DNA of 64,000 nucleotides, taken from assembly GCA_948788915.1 (NCBI GenBank), contig CAQFOZ010000003.1:10849-74848 (forward strand), read 5' to 3'. The notes beneath the pieces were generated by a model. It worked only from the letters and a program-made list of their open reading frames with translations. It searched no databases and was not told the DNA's origin. This document shows, piece after piece, positions 44,044-53,228 of the stretch. The position numbers and the translations under genes are program-made. The stretch's first letter is position 1; every line of letters starts with the position of its first letter. The stretch is from an uncultured Muribaculaceae bacterium. Its GTDB lineage: Bacteria; Bacteroidota; Bacteroidia; Bacteroidales; Muribaculaceae.

Positions 44044-44633
44044 CTGCGGATGTAGCGTTTGATACGGTAAGTCAGCCCGGACCTTGAATGCAGGTCTTCC
44101 GACTCTTCTGCGATTTCCCATGTCCGGGGGTCAATCCGGGGGAAGTAGGCGTCTGCGTCGGGACATACGGTGTCTACTTCTGTGATTATAAGTTCCGACG
44201 CGAATGGCATAGCCAGTTTATAGATCTGTTCCCCTCCGATAACGAACGGGGTTTCTTCCGATACGCATGATTCCAAAGCTTCCTCAAGTGAAGAGAAGCA
44301 GTCGGCATTTTCTGTTTTGAGACCGGGATTGCGCGATATTATGATATTGCGCCTCCCCTTCAATGGCTTGAACGGAAGGGAATCCCACGTCTTACGTCCC
44401 ATAATCACGGGGTGCCCCATGGTGCATTTCTTGAAATGGGCGAGATCTTCCGGTATGTGCCATGGAATCTCTCCACATTTGCCGATCGCGTTATCACGCG
44501 CCATAGCCACTATCACAGAAAGCCCTGCCGGACGCTCTGTCGAAGAATTGTATATGCTGAAGGGACGGATAGCAGTGTTGTTTTTTTCATCCACCGCATC
44601 ATGGTGTGCCGGAAAAATGATAGTTGTCTCCAT
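44040..44633 (-). CDS. folA: dihydrofolate reductase
   Basis: 197 residues. The DHFR core begins near residue 38 with LSVIVAMARDNAIGKCGEIPW, followed by the active-site Glu (HIPEDLAHFKK), MGRKTWDSLPFKPLKGRRNI and PFVIGGEQIYKLA, and ends GLTYRIKRYIRR. It reduces dihydrofolate to tetrahydrofolate with NADPH. The first 37 residues (METTIIFPAHHDAVDEKN...) are an unusual extension for a 160-residue family; no internal ATG precedes the core, so either the extension is real or a non-ATG start is used. thyA, the common partner, is not adjacent. Confidence 0.9.
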   Translation of the reverse strand: METTIIFPAHHDAVDEKNNTAIRPFSIYNSSTERPAGLSVIVAMARDNAIGKCGEIPWHIPEDLAHFKKCTMGHPVIMGRKTWDSLPFKPLKGRRNIIISRNPGLKTENADCFSSLEEALESCVSEETPFVIGGEQIYKLAMPFASELIITEVDTVCPDADAYFPRIDPRTWEIAEESEDLHSRSGLTYRIKRYIRR

Positions 44634-44648
44634 AAAAAATCATATGCC

Positions 44649-44682
44649 TTTGTAAAATTACTAAAATAATTTCATAATTTTG
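44649..44682 (+). promoter_or_regulatory. promoter of the Na/Pi cotransporter gene
   Basis: TTTG (44649-44652), a 22-bp spacer and TAATTTTG (44675-44682). The leader to the ATG at 44759 is about 70 nt. Confidence 0.55.
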
Positions 44683-44758
44683 CAGATATAGCGGAAATGA
44701 GTTCATAGGCTATCGCTGATGTATTAACGAATATCGAAAACATACTTAAAAAATATCG

Positions 44759-46552
44759 ATGAATTACACAATTGTGGATTTTATAAGTCTCTTAGGCTCT
44801 GTATGCCTTTTCCTTTATGGAATGAAGGTGATGAGTGAGGGACTGCAGAAAGTGGCCGGAGACAGACTTCGCAACATACTTGCCATAATGACCAAAAACC
44901 GCGTCACAGGAGTAATGACAGGTATAGCCATTACCGCTTTGATTCAAAGCTCGAGTGCTTCTACCGTGATGGTCGTAAGCTTCGTGAATGCCGGTCTGAT
45001 GAGCCTGCAGCAGTCAATGGCGGTTATTTTCGGTGCTAATGTCGGCACAACAGCTACAACATGGATTATCTCCGCTTTTTCATACGAAGTCAATATATCC
45101 GATTACAGTATCTTGCTTCTGGCTGTCGGTGTCCCGATGCTCTTTATGAAGAAGGGCGGGTATAAGAGTTTCGGAGAATTTCTGATAGGTTTCTGCTTCC
45201 TGTTTATGGGTTTGGATCTTATAAGCAAATACGTCCCGAATCTTCAGGAAAATCCCGAGATGCTTGAATTCCTGTCGGCCTATACCTCGATGGGGGTGGT
45301 GTCTGTGCTTATATTCTTTACGATAGGTATTGTAGTGACAATGATTGCTCAGAGTTCGGCGGCAACGTTTGCAATTACCTTGATCATGTGCTCGCAAGGA
45401 TGGATACCGTTTGAACTTGGTTGCGCGATAATACTGGGTGGAAATATCGGAACGACAATCACTCCGGTGCTTGCATCTCTAAGCGGAAACCTTGCCGCAA
45501 AGCGCACTGCTATGGGACATGTGCTTTTCAATGTGCTCGGTTCTCTGATAGTGCTGTGTATATTTCATCCTTTTACCGAGCTTGTGGCTGATATCACAAA
45601 AGTCTGCGATGGCATTAACCCCCTCGACATAAGCAAGGCGCAAAGCATGGGATTGGCGGATTCAACTCTGCTAAAGCCGGGTGGAGCCATGACGGCAAGG
45701 GCACAGAGCTGCATCGCTTTCGGTCTTGCCATGTATCCTACGGTGTTCAATGCATGCAATTTATTGGTGATGATCTGGTTCACTAAACTGTATGTCAAGA
45801 TTGTATGCTGGCTAATGCCGACGCGTCACAAAGACGAGGAGGAGGAATTTACTCTCAAATATATCGGACGAGGTATTCTTTCGGCTTCCGAACTTAATAT
45901 AGCACAGGCGCAGAAAGAGATTCTGCTTTACGGGCAGAGAGTGGAAAGAATGCTTGGCATGGCCCGCGATATGATTCATATGAATCCGAAGGACGACAGG
46001 TATACTGCTACATACAGCCGGCTTGAGAAGTATGAGGAAATTTCCGACCGCATGGAGATTGAGATCGGTAACTTCCTTAATAAAGTGGCGGAGGGAAGAC
46101 TTAGTCCGGAAGGTAAAATGCGAATCGCAGGTATGCTCCGTGTGATCAGCGAGATAGAATCCATAGCTGACGGATGTTTTAATGTAGCCAAGACTCTTAC
46201 ACGTAAAAATCAGAACCATGTGGAGTTTGACGAGTCTGTGCTTCATGAGATAGATGTTATGTATGATATGGTGGAGGAGGCCATGAAAAATATGCTTTCT
46301 ATCCTTGAGGAGATGGAAGTTCCGGATGGTTCCAGAATCGTGGCTGCATATAACAAGGAGCGTGAGATTAATAATCTGCGCAATAAGCTTAGGGATGGCA
46401 ACATCTTTAATATCAACAGCAAGGAATACGATTATCAGGAGGGTATCTTCTTTATGGATCTTATCGGTGAGGCCGAGAAACTTGGTGACTACATGCTTAA
46501 TGTAGTGGAGGGTGTTGAACATCAGTTTAAAGATGTACGCACAAAAGCATGA
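44759..46552 (+). CDS. Na+/phosphate cotransporter (PNaS/NptA family) with PhoU-like tail
   Basis: 597 residues. The membrane part (about 1-340) has the two inverted QSSS-type repeats that define Na/Pi-II transporters, IQSSSASTVMVVSFVNAG and AQSSAATFAITLIMCSQG, among eight or more hydrophobic segments. Residues about 380-590 form a helical PhoU-like cytosolic domain (EKYEEISDRMEIEIGNFLNK, GEAEKLGDYMLNVVEGV). It would move phosphate with sodium at the inner membrane; some relatives act as exporters or in other anion transport. Confidence 0.85.
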   Translation: MNYTIVDFISLLGSVCLFLYGMKVMSEGLQKVAGDRLRNILAIMTKNRVTGVMTGIAITALIQSSSASTVMVVSFVNAGLMSLQQSMAVIFGANVGTTATTWIISAFSYEVNISDYSILLLAVGVPMLFMKKGGYKSFGEFLIGFCFLFMGLDLISKYVPNLQENPEMLEFLSAYTSMGVVSVLIFFTIGIVVTMIAQSSAATFAITLIMCSQGWIPFELGCAIILGGNIGTTITPVLASLSGNLAAKRTAMGHVLFNVLGSLIVLCIFHPFTELVADITKVCDGINPLDISKAQSMGLADSTLLKPGGAMTARAQSCIAFGLAMYPTVFNACNLLVMIWFTKLYVKIVCWLMPTRHKDEEEEFTLKYIGRGILSASELNIAQAQKEILLYGQRVERMLGMARDMIHMNPKDDRYTATYSRLEKYEEISDRMEIEIGNFLNKVAEGRLSPEGKMRIAGMLRVISEIESIADGCFNVAKTLTRKNQNHVEFDESVLHEIDVMYDMVEEAMKNMLSILEEMEVPDGSRIVAAYNKEREINNLRNKLRDGNIFNINSKEYDYQEGIFFMDLIGEAEKLGDYMLNVVEGVEHQFKDVRTKA

Positions 46553-46624
46553 TAAGTTACAGATATCGTTTAATTTTTACAGCTTACTTGAAAGTAAACA
46601 TACTCAAATAATTAATATAGACTT

Positions 46625-46632
46625 TAAATTTG
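46625..46632 (+). promoter_or_regulatory. -7-like box immediately before manC
   Basis: TAAATTTG fits the -7 consensus but ends only 6 bp before the manC ATG at 46639, so initiation would fall on or next to the start codon. No TTG lies at the proper upstream distance. Confidence 0.35.
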
Positions 46633-46638
46633 TATAAC

Positions 46639-47724
46639 ATGGATAAACATAGATATTGTGTGGTTATGTGCGGTGGCATTGGTTCAAGGTTCTGGCCTTT
46701 CAGCAGAACTGATATGCCCAAGCAGTTTCTTGATTTTTTCGGTACCGGCAGAAGTTTGCTTCAGTTGACGGTAGATCGCATTCTTCCGTTGGTAAGTCCC
46801 GATCATATAATACTTGTCACTAATGCAGCATATGCGAGGATTGTAAAGGAGCAGCTTCCGCAGATAAACGAGAGAAATATTCTGCTCGAGCCGGCGCGTA
46901 GAAACACCGCTCCCTGCATCTGTTGGGCGGCAAGCCATATTTATGCAATGGATCCGGAGGCAAGTATCGTAACATTACCTTCCGATCATCTGATCTTGAA
47001 AGAGAATGCGTTTATCGAAACTCTGGAAGAGGGCTTCAGATTCGTAGAGGGTGGTGACAGATTGCTCACACTCGGTATAAATCCTACCAGCCCCAAGACC
47101 GGCTACGGTTATATCCAGCGCGGGACTCCTGTAGAAAAATACACCGGCATCTGCAAAGTGAAGACATTTACAGAGAAGCCTAATAAGGAGATGGCTAAAC
47201 TTTTTATCGAGACAGGTGAGTTCTTCTGGAATGCCGGAATATTCCTCTGGAGTGCGAAGAGTGTGTTGCGGGCGTTCTCCAAATATGACAAAGAGACTCT
47301 TGCCATATTTGAGACCGATGAGAAGGTGTATGGTACAGAATGGGAGACATCATTCATAAACTCCCGTTTCCCGAATGCTCCGTCAAATTCTATTGATTAT
47401 GCCATTATGGAAAAGGCGGATAATGTATATGTGAAATCCGCAGACCTCGGATGGAGCGATCTTGGATCCTGGAAGGCACTTTATGAAGTTTCTCCCAAGA
47501 ATCAGGAGGGAAATGTTACACAGAATTGCAACGTGCTGACCTATAATTGTAAGGATAACATTATTGCTGCTACGGGTGATAAGATTGTTGTTGCGGCCGG
47601 GCTTGAAGGATATATAGTTGCCGATAACGACAATGTTTTGATGATATATCCCGTATCCGAGGAACAGCAGATCAAGCATGTGGTAAATGAGGTCAAATCG
47701 CGCTTCGGCGAGAAGTATATTTAG
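46639..47724 (+). CDS. manC: mannose-1-phosphate guanylyltransferase
   Basis: 361 residues from ATG 46639 (MDKHRYCVVMCGGIGSRFWP); a TTG at 46630 would add three residues. The nucleotidyltransferase signature GGIGSRFWPFSRTDMPKQF is intact, followed by LVTNAAYARIVKEQLPQI, LLEPARRNTAPCICWAA and TFTEKPNKEMAKLF. It makes GDP-mannose from mannose 1-phosphate and GTP for surface glycans and GDP-fucose. It lacks the C-terminal phosphomannose isomerase domain of bifunctional enzymes. Confidence 0.92.
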   Translation: MDKHRYCVVMCGGIGSRFWPFSRTDMPKQFLDFFGTGRSLLQLTVDRILPLVSPDHIILVTNAAYARIVKEQLPQINERNILLEPARRNTAPCICWAASHIYAMDPEASIVTLPSDHLILKENAFIETLEEGFRFVEGGDRLLTLGINPTSPKTGYGYIQRGTPVEKYTGICKVKTFTEKPNKEMAKLFIETGEFFWNAGIFLWSAKSVLRAFSKYDKETLAIFETDEKVYGTEWETSFINSRFPNAPSNSIDYAIMEKADNVYVKSADLGWSDLGSWKALYEVSPKNQEGNVTQNCNVLTYNCKDNIIAATGDKIVVAAGLEGYIVADNDNVLMIYPVSEEQQIKHVVNEVKSRFGEKYI

Positions 47725-47740
47725 AAATTGTTTCTATAGC

Positions 47741-48802
47741 GTGTTTAAGGATTACAGACGCGTAGGATACCGCCTTCTGATGTTTGCGGCGGCGATGATG
47801 TCGCTTCTGCTTGTGTCGTGTGTAAAGAATGAATTGAAGGTGTCACTGGAGTTGCCGAAAGACATTACTGATGCCTATCGGCTGCTTTATTATGCTTCCG
47901 ACTCTAAGAAAGGATGGTATACCGAGACTGTTGTTACAGTGCAGCAGGGGAAAGGTGAGACCTTGTGCTATACTAAGAATCCGACTATTGTCTACGTGAT
48001 GTACAGCGGAAATATGCCCGAGGCCGCTTTTTATGCCGAGAGAGGAGATAAGATCCGTATTACCGGTGAGACTGGAGACCCATATGCGTGGAAGATAGAA
48101 GGAAACAAAGTCAATGAAGAATGGTCTGAATGGAGGCTTGCTAACAAAGAAGCCCTGAAGGGGCGTGATTCACAGAAGATAAACAAGGCTGTGGCCGGAT
48201 TCGTCAATGCCAACCCGGATAAAGCTTTGTCTGCGATACTGCTGATGACATATTATGATCGTCGCTCCGATGACAAGGGATTCCGTGTGCTGTGGAATAA
48301 ACTGAAAGGGGATGCGTTGAAGCCTGAATGGGTTCAGCTTGCAGGATGTGCGGATATGCCGGGAGGGATGCCTGCTGAACGGTTGAAAGTAGGTGAACTG
48401 ATACTACATACCGCCGGAAACGGTGCAGATACCTTGAAGATAGGGGGTAAACCGATGATACTATATTTTTGGCGTTCGGATGATTCCGATAAGGCTGAAA
48501 GTATGAATGAACTTCGCAATTTAAGGAAGCTTGTGCCGGATTCTTCCCGTTATCTGATAAGTGATATCAGTTTTGAAATGGATTCCCTCTCTTGGCGATA
48601 TGGTCTTTCCGGAGATTCTCTGAAAGGTGTCGTGAGAGGATGGCTCCCCATTGGAGAGGCGGATTCTGTTGTCATGCGCATGGGTGTTAACCGCACACCG
48701 TATGTGCTGGTCTATGACAAAAAGGGACAGGAGATATATCGCGGTGATGACCTCTCTAAAGCCTCCGCAATGTATCGGAAGTTAACTGCACCGGAGCGGT
48801 GA
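47741..48802 (+). CDS. thioredoxin-like (DUF4369-type) lipoprotein
   Basis: About 353 residues if started at the GTG at 47741 (VFKDYRRVGYRLL); the frame is open from an ATG at 47687, which would overlap manC by 38 bp. A lipoprotein signal peptide ends MMSLLLVSC. The N-terminal half resembles DUF4369-type domains of Bacteroidetes redox lipoproteins (YVMYSGNMPEAAFYAERGD KI-type strands). The C-terminal half has a thioredoxin-like outline (PMILYFWRSDDSDKA, VNRTPYVLVYDKKGQEIYRG) but no CxxC, so disulfide reductase activity is unlikely. Envelope-located; role unknown. Confidence 0.6.
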   Translation: MFKDYRRVGYRLLMFAAAMMSLLLVSCVKNELKVSLELPKDITDAYRLLYYASDSKKGWYTETVVTVQQGKGETLCYTKNPTIVYVMYSGNMPEAAFYAERGDKIRITGETGDPYAWKIEGNKVNEEWSEWRLANKEALKGRDSQKINKAVAGFVNANPDKALSAILLMTYYDRRSDDKGFRVLWNKLKGDALKPEWVQLAGCADMPGGMPAERLKVGELILHTAGNGADTLKIGGKPMILYFWRSDDSDKAESMNELRNLRKLVPDSSRYLISDISFEMDSLSWRYGLSGDSLKGVVRGWLPIGEADSVVMRMGVNRTPYVLVYDKKGQEIYRGDDLSKASAMYRKLTAPER

Positions 48803-48819
48803 TATAACCTAAATTTGAA

Positions 48820-49005
48820 TAAGTAAGTGTTCAAATTTAATTTATACTTAATGCGAGTTTATTTTTGAGGCGATTACTGTGCGGAACGATAGAGCATATA
48901 TGTATATGCGACTGAGAGACAATCCGTAAGCGGCCAAAAAGAAATCGCAGTAAGCATAAAAGATTTAAAAACACTTACTATCGTTTAAATTTAAATACTT
49001 ACTTA
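48820..49005. mobile_element. 186-bp MITE-like element, full copy 1
   Basis: Begins TAAGTAAGTGTTCAAATTTA and ends with the imperfect inverse (TTTAAATACTTACTTA). Inside are ATTTTTGAGG, ATATGTATATGCGACT and GACAATCC, all shared with copy 2 at 52337, which has exactly the same length. It has no coding capacity, so it would need a transposase in trans. It fills the 48803-49014 gap and ends 9 bp before the yifB start, so it may supply that gene's leader. Confidence 0.75.
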
Positions 49006-49014
49006 CTTACTTAT

Positions 49015-50613
49015 ATGTTGACAAAGGTATATTCAGCGGCGATAAATGGCATTGATGCTTTCCCGGTTACTATCGAGACGGAAGTGGCTCAGGGAATAGG
49101 CTTCTCGATTGTAGGCATGGCGGATCAGGCCGTGCGCGAGAGCTATCAGAGAATGGCCTCGGCACTGAAATATTCCAATTTTACATTCCCTCATATGCGG
49201 ACGGTGATAAATCTGGCACCTGCAGATGTGCGCAAGGAGGGGGCGTCTTTCGATTTGCCTATGGCTATAGGATTGCTGACTGCATCCGAGAAACTGATAT
49301 GCCCCAATCTGTCCGATTATATGATGATGGGTGAGCTTAGCCTTGACGGATCCGTTCTACCTGTTAAAGGCGTGCTCCCAATGGCTGTCAAGGCGAGGGA
49401 ACTTGGATTCAAGCGGCTCATAGTGCCCGTGGCTAATGTGACGGAGGCGGCTGTTGTCAACAGAATAGAGGTTTTCGGGGTGGAAAATCTTGCCGAGGCG
49501 GCATCTTTGCTTACTGGTGACTCGGAGTTGCAGCCTGTTCAGATAAATACTCGTGAACTGTTTGCCCGGAATTCCGAAGTGTTTGACTTCGATTTTTCTG
49601 AAGTCAAAGGACAGGAAAGTGTGAAACGTGCTTTTGAAGTGGCTTGTGCGGGAGGCCATAATATCCTGATGGTTGGTCCTCCGGGTGCCGGAAAGTCTAT
49701 GATGGCCAAGAGACTCCCGTCAATACTTCCTCCTCTTAGTATGTCGGAGGCTTTGGAAACCACGAAGATACATTCTGTGGCAGGAAAACTGTCGCGAGGA
49801 TCAATGCTGATGACAAAACGACCCTTCCGTACTCCCCATCATACGGTTTCACCGGTGGCTCTTGTAGGCGGTGGCACGAACCCTATGCCCGGAGAGATAT
49901 CTCTTGCTCACAACGGAGTGCTTTTCCTCGATGAATTTCCGGAGTTCCCGAGGCAGGTGCTTGAGGTGATGCGCCAGCCTATTGAAGACAGGGTGATTAC
50001 TGTCGCAAGAGCAAAATATACGGTAGATTATCCCGCAAGCTTTATGCTTGTCGCATCTATGAATCCTTGTCCGTGCGGATATTATGGACATCCCACTAAG
50101 GCTTGTACTTGTACACCCGGACAGGTAACAAAGTATATGAATAAGATTTCTGGTCCGTTGCTTGATAGAATAGACATACAGGTTGAGATTGAGCCTGTGG
50201 CTTTCGATGATATGGCGGACAAGACACCGGCCGAGAGCTCTGCGGCGATACGTGAACGTGTGATGCGTGCCCGTGCTGTACAGCAGGAAAGATTCAGAAA
50301 CAATCCCGGTATACATTGTAATGCGCAGATGAATTCAAAACTTCTCCATGAATATGCCTGGCCGGATGAGTCCGGACTTGCAAAACTCAAGGAGAGAATG
50401 ACAAAACTGAATATGTCGGCTCGCGCTTTTGACCGTATTCTCCGGGTGTCGCGTACCATCGCGGATCTTGACTACACCGCCCGTATTAATGCCGACGGTT
50501 CTCCGGCTATGACAATTGACGAGATTACGGTTGCTCCGGTTCTTGCCGGTCATATTGCTGAAGCAATCGGCTATCGAAGCCTTGATCGAGGCAACTATGG
50601 CAAGGTGTTCTAA
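49015..50613 (+). CDS. YifB/ComM family Mg-chelatase-like AAA+ ATPase
   Basis: 532 residues. N-terminal Lon-protease-like ChlI domain (FPVTIETEVAQGIGFSIVGM, INLAPADVRKEGASFDLP), then the Mg-chelatase AAA+ core with Walker A GPPGAGKSMMAKR near residue 222, a Walker B-like GVLFLDEFPEF, MNPCPCGYYGHP with Cys residues, and a C-terminal helical domain (LNMSARAFDRILRVSRTIADL). ComM-type helicases drive branch migration during integration of taken-up DNA; yifB homologues occur also in non-competent bacteria. Confidence 0.88.
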   Translation: MLTKVYSAAINGIDAFPVTIETEVAQGIGFSIVGMADQAVRESYQRMASALKYSNFTFPHMRTVINLAPADVRKEGASFDLPMAIGLLTASEKLICPNLSDYMMMGELSLDGSVLPVKGVLPMAVKARELGFKRLIVPVANVTEAAVVNRIEVFGVENLAEAASLLTGDSELQPVQINTRELFARNSEVFDFDFSEVKGQESVKRAFEVACAGGHNILMVGPPGAGKSMMAKRLPSILPPLSMSEALETTKIHSVAGKLSRGSMLMTKRPFRTPHHTVSPVALVGGGTNPMPGEISLAHNGVLFLDEFPEFPRQVLEVMRQPIEDRVITVARAKYTVDYPASFMLVASMNPCPCGYYGHPTKACTCTPGQVTKYMNKISGPLLDRIDIQVEIEPVAFDDMADKTPAESSAAIRERVMRARAVQQERFRNNPGIHCNAQMNSKLLHEYAWPDESGLAKLKERMTKLNMSARAFDRILRVSRTIADLDYTARINADGSPAMTIDEITVAPVLAGHIAEAIGYRSLDRGNYGKVF

Positions 50614-50654
50614 GAAACTGTTTAAAAATTTCGTAATAAATTTAAACAGTTTCT
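50613..50654. terminator. bidirectional hairpin between yifB and the DUF3943 gene (repeat-derived)
   Basis: AGAAACTGTTTAAA (50613-50626) pairs with TTTAAACAGTTTCT (50641-50654) across a 14-nt loop between two converging genes. The arms are the TTAGAAACTG repeat end seen at 1878, 61409 and 63944, so a minimal repeat copy appears to serve as terminator. Confidence 0.6.
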
Positions 50655-50671
50655 AAAACCGGATTCCGGGA

Positions 50672-52177
50672 TCAGAATTTGTATGACAGCATGGCTCGAA
50701 GTGACATTGAGCTGGTTCGGACATCATCGAAATCCCGGTATTTGGTAAGACGAGCGAATTTCTCTAATACAAGCGACGCGTATAGGTTGTGCCATATGCG
50801 GGTATCGAAACGCAGTTCCGACACATTGAAAAATGAGTGGGATTTGTCTCCCATTACATTGAACGTCCGGTAGTTTATTCTCGCCAGATTAGTGCCTTCT
50901 GCGTACCCTTTCCATGTGTAAAGGCTAAAAAAATCATTATTGAATGAGAGAGATGTGCGTCCATGGTTGAAGACCCAGTTGGCACCGGTCTTTATGGAAA
51001 AACCGGAAGCCCAGTTGTAGTTGCGTTTATTTGTTTGATAATGATCGGAAAGGATGCCGCCGAGAATCACCAGATTGGTATGCAGATGGCAGTCTATGCT
51101 CCAGGTGGAATCTTTTTTATGTTGGAACATACCTCCGGCACCTACACTTGCAGGAATGCCCAGTTTGTAGGGCACTTTGCCTAATGCATCGATCGTGTCG
51201 GAGTCGAAATAGTCGTAATGCTGATAGAATCCAACGGAGGCTGAGGAATTTTTCCCGGCATAGACATTCTTCCCAAGCAGTCTCCCTTTGATACTGAGTC
51301 GGCTGAGCATTGGCTGACTTTTTGCTTTTTGTACTTCCGCTCTCACGGTGAAATAATCATATGGCTTTAATGTCGGCTCGAAGCGTCTCCCGTATTCAAG
51401 GTCAAGCTGCAGGGATACACCTGCCACACTTTTTTTGAAATTTTTTTGGTACACAAGCATATCCGGTCCAAGGGATAGGCGGAATGCAAACGGGGGAGTG
51501 CCGAAAATATGTCCTGAAGTGGAACGAACTCTCCAGGCTTGTCCTGTGACAATACGGTTGAAGCCGCGCATGGGGCTGATGATGAATGCTGCCGCCTCTC
51601 GCCCGAATCGTTGCCATCCTGTGGCCCGGTCATCGAGAACGGCGTCACTGGCACGGAACGTTGTCTCTCCGATAACCGCACCGCCTATTGGTGTGCATAT
51701 GAAATCGTTGGTACTCGGATACTCACATTCTCCAAATAATTCCCATGTCAGGGAGCCTGCTGCCGCAAAAATTTCCGATTGCCAGAAGTTATAGCCGTTG
51801 CTTCGTGCCGCATTGAAATATAGCCCTCCGTGATAGGGGTGTAGAAAGGTATTGGTCCCAAGCATATCGCTGTCCCATTTGAAGCCGCTGGTAAGATTGC
51901 GCCTCATGCTTTCGAGTGTTACCTTCGATCCGGGTGTGTTCAGAACAAAGCGGTCATAGGCAAGTAGCCCGGTATTGAGACCTATGATTTCTGCCATTGG
52001 CCTCCAGAAATTCTTTTTTCCATAATACGATATGTCAAGACTGTCCGGTTTGTGTGGCACGACGGCCTCTTTACGGATACCTATCTGCGAGTAGATTTCT
52101 GGTACCCATAATATGCTGACAATCAACAATGCCAATGTCGATGTCAACCGCGAGACAATATCACGTCGGTCTGCCAT
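50672..52177 (-). CDS. DUF3943 outer-membrane protein
   Basis: 501 residues. Signal-anchor-like N-terminus (LTSTLALLIVSILWVPEIYS), then NFWRPMAEIIGLNTGLLAYDRF, GFKWDSDMLGTNTFLHPYHGG, SNGYNFWQSEIFAAAGSLTWE and FGECEYPSTNDFICTPIGG, the DUF3943 core. The C-terminal half has alternating beta strands and ends LRAMLSYKF, with the terminal Phe typical of outer-membrane barrels. Function unknown. The gene converges with yifB. Confidence 0.75.
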   Translation of the reverse strand: MADRRDIVSRLTSTLALLIVSILWVPEIYSQIGIRKEAVVPHKPDSLDISYYGKKNFWRPMAEIIGLNTGLLAYDRFVLNTPGSKVTLESMRRNLTSGFKWDSDMLGTNTFLHPYHGGLYFNAARSNGYNFWQSEIFAAAGSLTWELFGECEYPSTNDFICTPIGGAVIGETTFRASDAVLDDRATGWQRFGREAAAFIISPMRGFNRIVTGQAWRVRSTSGHIFGTPPFAFRLSLGPDMLVYQKNFKKSVAGVSLQLDLEYGRRFEPTLKPYDYFTVRAEVQKAKSQPMLSRLSIKGRLLGKNVYAGKNSSASVGFYQHYDYFDSDTIDALGKVPYKLGIPASVGAGGMFQHKKDSTWSIDCHLHTNLVILGGILSDHYQTNKRNYNWASGFSIKTGANWVFNHGRTSLSFNNDFFSLYTWKGYAEGTNLARINYRTFNVMGDKSHSFFNVSELRFDTRIWHNLYASLVLEKFARLTKYRDFDDVRTSSMSLRAMLSYKF

Positions 52178-52336
52178 TACCTTAGTGTAACCTTAATTTA
52201 TACTAATAACAACTTCTTGTCTCCGTAGGTTGAGTATATCTCGTTTGCATAATTTCAGGAGTAGAAGTTGCTTGAAAATCAAAAGTTTGCGTCACTCTGT
52301 GACTTCAATTACCATAAAACGATATTAATTGTAACA

Positions 52337-52522
52337 TAAGTAAGTGTTCAAATTTAATTTATATTTAATGTGAGTTTATTTTTGAGGTGATTCCGGTGCG
52401 AAGCAAAGTGGTATATGTGTATATGCGACTAAACGACAATCCATAAGGATAGAAAAGAAACCGTAGTAAGTATAAAAGATAAAAAAAGCACTTTCTGTCG
52501 TTTAGATTTGAATACTTACTTA
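52337..52522. mobile_element. 186-bp MITE-like element, full copy 2
   Basis: TAAGTAAGTGTTCAAATTTA at the left and TTTGAATACTTACTTA at the right, in the same orientation as copy 1 and of equal length, with scattered substitutions in the middle. It lies in the 1-kb gap upstream of both the DUF3943 gene (minus) and the CDP-alcohol phosphotransferase gene (plus). Confidence 0.75.
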
Positions 52523-52645
52523 AAATATTTATTTAGTGTGTAATAATAGGCATTAAACGTTCTTATTCCGGAGTGTTTTGTTTCTTTGGAGAACATATCG
52601 CCTTTATTTTTGAAAATTTCATATGCGTTGTTTTGACAGTTTCTA

Positions 52646-52755
52646 AGAGTGTGTTTACTTTTAACATTGGTTCATATAAAAAGATCCTTTATTTGGACCA
52701 ATAGAATTTAGCAAACACTTTCTAAAATTTAACTCGTGTTATAAGTAAACACTCT
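52646..52755. mobile_element. 110-bp AGAGTGTG-ended MITE-like element
   Basis: Left end AGAGTGTGTTTACTTTTAAC and right end GTTATAAGTAAACACTCT are imperfect inverted repeats of about 20 bp. The left end matches that of the 216-bp element at 62762 through AACATTGGTTCA. A TTTCTAA remnant of the TTAGAAACTG family abuts its left side. Internally deleted relative to the 62762 copy. Confidence 0.65.
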
Positions 52756-53103
52756 AAGGAAAGCACAAAGTTAAACAGAGAAAACTGAAATTCAAATTTT
52801 AGTTTTCAAAATTTCTGTTAAAATAGATTAAGTAGTTTTTAAGCTGCTGGAATGGATATGGTTCTGCGTTCCGGATTTTACGAAATAGAGACGACCCAAA
52901 TGTAAAAATCATCAAGCAAACGCCTCTAATGTTAAAATTTATAATGTTGTATGATTATAAAAGTTACCAGATGTCCCGCATCTTTGATTTTTAATCAGAA
53001 TCTTAGAGTTAAATTCAAACACACTCTTAAAGAACTTCTGAAAATACACCGCCTCTGAATTAACAATTTTTTTGGAATGGAGCCTAATTTCAAATATAAA
53101 TAT
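52756..53103. other. AT-rich intergenic stretch with one more repeat end
   Basis: No gene is seen. GTTAAATTCAAACACACTCT (53008-53027) is another right end of the AGAGTGTG family; its left partner is not evident. The rest is unstructured AT-rich DNA. Confidence 0.5.
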
Positions 53104-53111
53104 TAAATTTG
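53104..53111 (+). promoter_or_regulatory. candidate -7 box for the lipid-gene cluster
   Basis: TAAATTTG is an exact -7 match, 118 bp before the CDP-alcohol phosphotransferase ATG. No TTG lies at the standard spacing. Confidence 0.4.
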
Positions 53112-53228
53112 CAGAATAGTAGTATATATTATTGACCTGAGATTACTATTACTTTGTATCACTTGCCGGAGTATATTATTTCTTGGCAAACATATTTTGT
53201 AAGAAAACTAACTTAAAAGTTGTGAATA

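Noticed and set aside
47687..47740. Extended start of the thioredoxin-like lipoprotein gene at 47687
   Set aside because: It would overlap manC by 38 bp and put 18 extra residues before the signal peptide; the GTG at 47741 gives a normal lipoprotein signal.
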